DNA from: Lanius collurio
Lineage: Eukaryota; Chordata; Aves; Passeriformes; Laniidae
Direction: 5' to 3'
Length of the DNA stretch: 64,000 nucleotides
NCBI GenBank assembly: GCA_020086605.1
Contig: JACBWW010000051.1
Coordinates: 2,671,347-2,735,346, forward strand
Part shown: one piece after another, positions 63,001 through 64,000 of the stretch
Position numbering within the stretch: position 1 is the first letter of the stretch
Layout: each line of letters begins with the position of its first letter
The notes under the pieces: generated by a model
The model's input: only the letters and a program-made list of their open reading frames with translations
What the model was told of the DNA's origin: nothing
Databases searched by the model: none
Program-made: the position numbers and the translations under genes

Positions 63001-64000
63001 CCAAAATGTGATGATTGTAGGTCTGGAACCTGGAATGATCCTGCACAGCTATAGCAGTGCTTGGTGTACCAGAGTGTAGTCCATACTCCATTTATTTGTG
63101 CCCAATAAAGTATTCACCAGTCTGGGAAATGGTTGCCAAATTTGATGTACTTTGTTCTGTATTGCTAATGGTCTGAAAACACTGACTTACCTTTTAAAGA
63201 GTTTCACAAGTCTGAGGAATGAAAATGTCAGAGGCAATGTTTTTTTATAGACTCTTTCTTATCTAATTGAAACATAAAGTCCAGAAAGGGAATTGTGATA
63301 ATTTTGTACAGGGGTTTCTATGAAAGATCCATCCCATTAGGTAAATGTGTCTCATCTGCTGTTATTGAGGTGCTAATACAGAGCCCTTCCCAAGTAGCCC
63401 TTTTTAGCAATAGCTAAAATAGCTAAATTTACATGAACTTAAACAGCTAAATTCATGTATGTTGAACACGTGCTTGAGTTCTACTTCATAATCTGAATCA
63501 AACATTTGGAAGAAAAATTATCTCCTGGTAATTTTGTTACCTAAGGATTATTGGTCATCCAGGTGTACTCTCACATGGGACTACAGCAGGCAGCACCTGA
63601 ACTGCCTTCCCAGCACATACTTGATGCACACCTGCAGTGGTGTTTTGTGAGCCTCAGAGCAGTCCTGCTGTCAGTGGGGAGCTGGTACCAGTGAGGGGCT
63701 GTGCCTTCCCCGTTTGACCTCACTCTTCCTCAGTGTTTTCCTCTTCTTGTCCTCCTCCCCAAAAAGCAAGGATCTCATCTCCTCCTAGCATAACACATCT
63801 TCCTTTTGACCATATTCCTCTGGATATCTTTGCTGATTGTTTTGCAACTCCTATCTCTCAGATTTTGGTTCTCACACATTTTCCTGTGTCCCATTTGTCC
63901 AGCTGTATCACAACTCTCCTTTGGCCTCTGTGGGGTTATTTATTATTTATGTACTTAATTGAACTGCATCACAAAAATGCTTCAGCCTTATTGCTGTTTG

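Larger units (their letters stand above)
48719..64000 (+). other. TENM2: TENM2 intron after coding exon 2 (incomplete, at least 15.3 kb)
   Basis: No further teneurin exon is visible up to the window end: no polyproline-rich continuation of the intracellular domain and no membrane segment. The intron is AT-rich with local tandem duplications, a long G run and an unexplained coding-like patch, listed separately. From 56000 to 64000 I recognised only simple repeats (ATT run at 57058-57078, T runs at about 59383 and 61018) and otherwise ordinary intron. Confidence 0.88.

Overview
This window is vertebrate nuclear DNA, most likely from a bird. The avian call rests on a 5'-truncated CR1 LINE 3' end (about 44279-44750, + strand), a second short CR1 piece on the opposite strand (22612-22775), and a fragment resembling avian ERVL LTRs (about 42370-42510). 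The rest is AT-rich, repeat-poor intron. I cannot name the species.

The only gene I can support is TENM2 (teneurin-2, a type II transmembrane synaptic adhesion protein), read on the + strand. Two coding exons are visible. The first (11107-11332) holds the start codon and residues 1-75. The second (48443-48718) holds residues 76-167. Both end in phase 1, so the second exon is a symmetric 276-base cassette. Joined, they encode the N-terminal part of the teneurin intracellular domain (Ten_N family). The rest of the domain, the membrane segment and the large extracellular region lie to the right, outside the window.

Layout: 1-11106 is non-coding DNA upstream of the start codon, probably an intron following 5' untranslated exons, with a 25-copy 34-bp minisatellite at 6395-7225. 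11107-11332 is coding exon 1. 11333-48442 is a 37.1-kb intron. It holds two CR1 fragments plus a weak third CR1-like match just upstream of exon 1, an LTR-like GC-rich patch with its own 28-bp minisatellite (24354-25330), a perfect 18-bp hairpin (15080-15120), simple repeats, and a 202-bp unit present three times that runs up to the exon 2 acceptor (47531-48426). 48443-48718 is coding exon 2. 48719-64000 is the start of the next intron, with a 19-base G run, a 76-bp triplicate and some unexplained coding-like fragments on the - strand.

Nearly all short open frames in the window are chance or repeat-driven. I found no tRNA, rRNA, CRISPR array, CpG-island promoter or complete second gene. I saw no clear undescribed biological system. 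The best leads are the splice-acceptor-like minisatellite with its long antisense open frame, the triplicated block next to exon 2, and the decayed coding-like stretch near 55.2-55.7 kb.
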